Source: Oscillospiraceae bacterium (GTDB taxonomy: Bacteria; Bacillota_A; Clostridia; Oscillospirales; Oscillospiraceae). Taken from it: a DNA stretch of 17,168 nt. A model generated the notes under the pieces. It did not search any database, had not been told where the DNA came from, and saw only the letters and a list, made by a program, of their open reading frames with translations. The stretch covers positions 1 to 17,168 of the forward strand of contig JAGBEM010000160.1 in the NCBI GenBank assembly GCA_017936985.1. Reading direction: 5' to 3'. The position numbers and the translations under genes are program-made. Of this stretch, positions 14,667 through 17,168 are shown piece by piece (positions within the stretch are counted from its first letter, which is position 1; every line of letters begins with the position of its first letter).

Positions 14667-15764
14667 ATGGTTACAAAGTGGAAAAATATAGGCATGGCGC
14701 TGGTGGCGGCGGTATGGCTGGGACTGGCGGTGTTTGCCTGGCTGCGCCCGGCTGACTTAGTGTCGGTGCAGGAGCGAAGAGAATTGGCGCAGTTTCCGGA
14801 AATTTCCGCAGAGAATCTCCAAAACGGAAAGTTTATGACGGAATTTGAAAGCTATACGCTGGATCAGTTCCCTATGCGCAATGCCTTTCGGCGGCTGAAG
14901 GCCGGTGTCCATTACGGCGTGCTGCAGCAAAAGGACAACAACGGGATCTACCTGACGCAGGGGCATGCGGCGCAGCTGGAGTATCCGCTGAACCAGGAGT
15001 CCATCGACCGGGCGGTGAAGATATTTTCCGGGATCCGGGAAAAATATCTGTCCGGCAGCCGGGTGTTTCTGACTGTGGTGCCGGACAAGGGATATTATCT
15101 GGCCCGGCAGAAGGGCTATCCTGCCATGGACTATGAGATGCTGTTTGAGAAAATGTCCGGCTTGCAGGGGATGAGTTATGTAAACCTAACAGACATGCTG
15201 TCCATCGAGGATTATTACCGGACGGACACCCACTGGCGGCAGGAGAGGCTCTTAGGCGCGGCGCAGAGGCTGTGTCTGGCACTGGATATCCCTGCGCCAG
15301 AGGAGAGTGAATTGTCCGCTGTGGCGGCGTCAGAGCCTTTCTACGGGGTATATTACGGCCAGGCGGCGCTGCCGATGGCGCCGGATACGCTGTATATGCT
15401 GCGCAGTCAGATGCTGGATGTCTGCAGGGTGTATAATCATGAGACCGGCAAGTACGGCAGTATCTATGATACCGCCAAACTGACAGGGGATGATCTGTAT
15501 GAGGTATTTCTTTCCGGGTCGGTTTCGCTGCTGACGATCGAAAATCCCCAGGCCCAGACAGACCGGGAGCTGATCGTATTTCGGGATTCCTTTGGAAGCA
15601 GTATTGCGCCGCTGCTGGTACAGGGGTACAAAACGGTGACACTGGTGGATATTCGGTATTTGTCACCGTCTATGCTGGGAAGGTTTATCGATTTTCACGG
15701 ACAGGATGTGCTGTTTTTGTACAGCACACTGGTGCTGAACAACAGTCAGAGCTTGCAAAGCTAA
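14667..15764 (+). CDS. DHHW/AlgX-like SGNH-fold acyltransferase partner protein
   Basis: Membrane-anchored extracellular protein of 365 residues. One N-terminal hydrophobic segment (about 7-26) serves as signal anchor; the rest is an AlgJ/AlgX-like SGNH domain of the DHHW family. Seen: the NGxYL(T) entry motif near 92-97 (NNGIYLTQG), TVVPDK at 136-141, the signature RTDTHW at 185-190 giving Asp187 and His189, and FRDSFGSS at 305-312 with Ser308 as the likely nucleophile. Together they form a Ser-Asp-His set. In characterised systems this kind of protein takes the acyl group from the MBOAT partner and places it on an extracellular polysaccharide. It starts at 14667, eight bases after the MBOAT stop, with AGGAGG. 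It is the last gene of the cassette. Function is well supported by the pairing; the polymer is unknown. Confidence 0.85.
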   Translation: MVTKWKNIGMALVAAVWLGLAVFAWLRPADLVSVQERRELAQFPEISAENLQNGKFMTEFESYTLDQFPMRNAFRRLKAGVHYGVLQQKDNNGIYLTQGHAAQLEYPLNQESIDRAVKIFSGIREKYLSGSRVFLTVVPDKGYYLARQKGYPAMDYEMLFEKMSGLQGMSYVNLTDMLSIEDYYRTDTHWRQERLLGAAQRLCLALDIPAPEESELSAVAASEPFYGVYYGQAALPMAPDTLYMLRSQMLDVCRVYNHETGKYGSIYDTAKLTGDDLYEVFLSGSVSLLTIENPQAQTDRELIVFRDSFGSSIAPLLVQGYKTVTLVDIRYLSPSMLGRFIDFHGQDVLFLYSTLVLNNSQSLQS

Positions 15765-15799
15765 AACGCAGGACTTCCCAAGGAAGTCCTGCGTTCTTT
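15765..15799. terminator. Bidirectional terminator between DHHW gene and nagA
   Basis: A 14-bp perfect stem (AACGCAGGACTTCC / GGAAGTCCTGCGTT) with loop CAA starts right at the end of the DHHW stop codon. Rightward it is followed by CTTTA; leftward the stem runs into TTTT on the minus strand, so it can serve both convergent units. Confidence 0.85.
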
Positions 15800-15818
15800 A
15801 TCTCTTGGTCAGCGCGGA

Positions 15819-16946
15819 TCAGATCTCTGTGCCGCCCAGGAATACTCTTCTGCCGGTATAGTCGCTGCGGCAAACGATAAAGTCTGCCAGCTTACCGGTG
15901 GAGATGGAGCCAACCTGATCCTGAACGCCCAGAGCGCAGGCAGGATTCATGGTGGCGGAGCGGATAGCATCGGCCTCGGAAATACCGAACAGGATAGCGT
16001 TTTTCATGCAATCGTACAGGTTGGTGGCAGCACCGGCCAATGTGCCGTCTGCCAGCTTGGCAACATTGCCGGCAAGGAACACCGGCTGACCGCCCAGCTC
16101 ATACTCACCGTCGGGCATACCGCAGCAGCGAAGAGCATCACTTACCAGCACCATCCGGTGACCGCCAAACATGGCAAAGGCCAGACGGACAGAAGCTGGG
16201 TGGACGTGCATACCGTCGCAGATCAGCTCAGCACGGACATGAGGATTTTCCACCGCTGCCGGGATCACACCGGGATTGCGGTGGTGGATGCCGGGCATTG
16301 CGTTAAAAAGGTGCGTCAGATGGGTTGCGCCACGGGCAAAAGCCTCCTTGGCGTGGTCGTAATCGGAATCGGTGTGGGCTACGGAAACGGTACACAGCTT
16401 GCTTGCTTTTTCAATAAATTCTGCAGCGCCGGGCAGTTCGGGGGCAACGTCTGCAATGCGGATCAGTCCGCCGCAGCCGTCATAGAGGGCTTTGAAACCG
16501 TCAAAGTCCGGGTTTTTCAGATAAGCGCCGTTCTGAGCGCCTTTTTTCTTCTCGGAGAAGTAGGGACCCTCCATCTGGATGCCCATGAGCCGGGAATGTC
16601 CGGCAGGGGCTTCGTCATGAAGCTGCTTTGCAGTGGCGAAAGCCTTCTCCAGCACATCGTAGGGCAGAGTCAAAGAGGCAGGGGCGAAGGAAGTGATGCC
16701 GTTTTCGGCCAAATACTTTGCCATCTTTTTCAGGCCTTCGTAATCGCCGTCAGAAAAGTCTGCGCCGGAATTGCCGTGGTTGTGGACATCGATCAGACCG
16801 GGGATCACAGTAGCGCCCTGCAGATCGATGGCATCCTCCGGTACATTTTCCGGCAGGATCTGACCGAAGAGGCCGTCCTTCACCTCAAAAGAACCGTTGC
16901 GGAACTGAAAATCAGAGCAGAAAATACGGGCGTTTTTATAAAACAT
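15819..16946 (-). CDS. nagA: N-acetylglucosamine-6-phosphate deacetylase
   Basis: Cytoplasmic amidohydrolase of 375 residues that removes acetate from N-acetylglucosamine-6-phosphate to give glucosamine-6-phosphate, linking cell-wall recycling and amino sugar use to glycolysis. Length and motifs are those of NagA: PGLIDVHNHG with His55 and His57 (metal site), MEGPYF with Glu126 (metal), His191 (in VAHTDSD) and His212 (in THLFNAM) as further ligands, DGMHVHP near 244-250 for substrate binding, and VSDAL with Asp270 as catalytic acid/base. The start at 16946 has AAGGAGA in front. It is transcribed leftwards after a gene cut by the window edge, 51 bases upstream, with a hairpin between them. Confidence in the name is high. 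Confidence 0.93.
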   Translation of the reverse strand: MFYKNARIFCSDFQFRNGSFEVKDGLFGQILPENVPEDAIDLQGATVIPGLIDVHNHGNSGADFSDGDYEGLKKMAKYLAENGITSFAPASLTLPYDVLEKAFATAKQLHDEAPAGHSRLMGIQMEGPYFSEKKKGAQNGAYLKNPDFDGFKALYDGCGGLIRIADVAPELPGAAEFIEKASKLCTVSVAHTDSDYDHAKEAFARGATHLTHLFNAMPGIHHRNPGVIPAAVENPHVRAELICDGMHVHPASVRLAFAMFGGHRMVLVSDALRCCGMPDGEYELGGQPVFLAGNVAKLADGTLAGAATNLYDCMKNAILFGISEADAIRSATMNPACALGVQDQVGSISTGKLADFIVCRSDYTGRRVFLGGTEI

Positions 16947-16964
16947 AATGTTCTCCTTAACAAT

Positions 16965-16991
16965 GCTGACAGCCGTTTTTCGGCTGTCAGC
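16965..16991 (-). other. Intercistronic RNA hairpin upstream of nagA
   Basis: An 11-bp perfect stem (GCTGACAGCCG / CGGCTGTCAGC) with a five-base loop (A's in the minus-strand RNA) sits in the gap between the upstream stop (16998) and nagA. No T run follows, so it is unlikely to be a simple terminator. It may be an RNA processing or stabilising element. Confidence 0.5.
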
Positions 16992-16997
16992 GGATGA

Positions 16998-17168
16998 TTA
17001 TTTGCGAATGTCAGGCAGGCTGGCGGCAGCGGCAGACTGACCTACGCGGCGGGTCTTTTCGTCGGGCAGCATGACCTGGATCTTGCTGTAAAGCGCAGGG
17101 AACTCATCAGCCAGCACCTGCTGACAGACAGCCAGGATGGTATCGCCGCCCTTGCCGGACATGACCCG
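16998..17168 (-). CDS. C-terminal part of an unidentified gene, cut by the window edge
   Basis: An open reading frame enters from the right edge and ends with TAA (17000-16998 on the minus strand), giving the last 56 residues of a protein. The segment contains KGGDTILAV, KIQVMLPDEKTRRVG and ends in ASLPDIRK. Codon use matches the neighbours, and the frame is parallel to nagA with a short gap, so it is probably in the same operon and may concern amino sugar metabolism. I do not recognise the family from this fragment; it does not look like the usual NagB C terminus. An internal ATG near 17162 has no ribosome site, so the gene most likely begins outside the window. Confidence 0.65.
   Translation of the reverse strand, partial: RVMSGKGGDTILAVCQQVLADEFPALYSKIQVMLPDEKTRRVGQSAAAASLPDIRK

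Noticed and set aside
1..17168. CRISPR arrays, tRNA or rRNA genes, insertion sequences, prophage or defence genes
   Set aside because: I looked for spaced repeats, cloverleaf-like segments, transposase motifs and phage-type proteins and saw none; nearly all of the window is filled by metabolic and envelope genes, and no gap exceeds 300 bases.

Overview
The window looks like chromosomal DNA of a Gram-positive anaerobe of the Bacillota, most likely a gut clostridium of the Oscillospiraceae/Ruminococcaceae type. This is an inference from strong GGAGG-type ribosome binding sites, ATG/GTG/TTG starts, moderate GC with C/G-ending codons, many simple hairpin terminators, an LTA-synthase-like sulfatase and MBOAT/DHHW surface genes. 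No tRNA, rRNA, CRISPR, insertion sequence or phage gene was seen.

Layout. (1) 11-667, minus: a Crp/Fnr-type regulator. It is divergent from (2) 815-2998, plus: a two-gene unit of a sorbose-1-phosphate-reductase-like zinc dehydrogenase and a PfkB-family (1-phosphofructokinase/tagatose-6-phosphate kinase type) kinase, ending in a strong terminator. (3) 3049-3888, minus: an AraC-type regulator with a PocR sensor domain, divergent from (4) 4046-10149, plus: a tightly spaced five-gene operon of a DUF4432 mutarotase-like protein, a short L-fucose/L-arabinose-isomerase-family protein, an FGGY sugar kinase, a mannitol-1-phosphate-5-dehydrogenase-like polyol-phosphate dehydrogenase and a divergent class II aldolase, ending in a terminator. 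(5) 10324-12426, plus: an LTA-synthase-family membrane sulfatase with a TTG start. (6) 12530-15764, plus: a lipoprotein, an MBOAT O-acyltransferase and a DHHW/AlgX-type SGNH protein, a likely surface-polymer acylation cassette. (7) 15819-17168, minus: N-acetylglucosamine-6-phosphate deacetylase (nagA) preceded by the 3' end of an unidentified gene cut by the window edge.

How the genes may work together. The seven sugar enzymes in 815-10149 line up into one linear route that uses each once: aldose (mutarotase) -> ketose (isomerase) -> ketose-1-phosphate (FGGY kinase) -> hexitol phosphate (SorE-like reduction at C2) -> ketose-6-phosphate (MtlD-like oxidation at the other end) -> ketose-1,6-bisphosphate (PfkB kinase) -> two triose phosphates (class II aldolase). 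A reduction paired with an oxidation moves the carbonyl from one end of the carbon chain to the other, so a hexose of the 'wrong' configuration can enter glycolysis. By stereochemistry the starting ketose could be L-tagatose (from L-galactose) or D-allulose (from D-altrose), giving D-tagatose-6-phosphate, or L-sorbose, giving D-fructose-6-phosphate. This is the main candidate for an undescribed system here; the substrate is not established by sequence. No transporter gene lies in the window.
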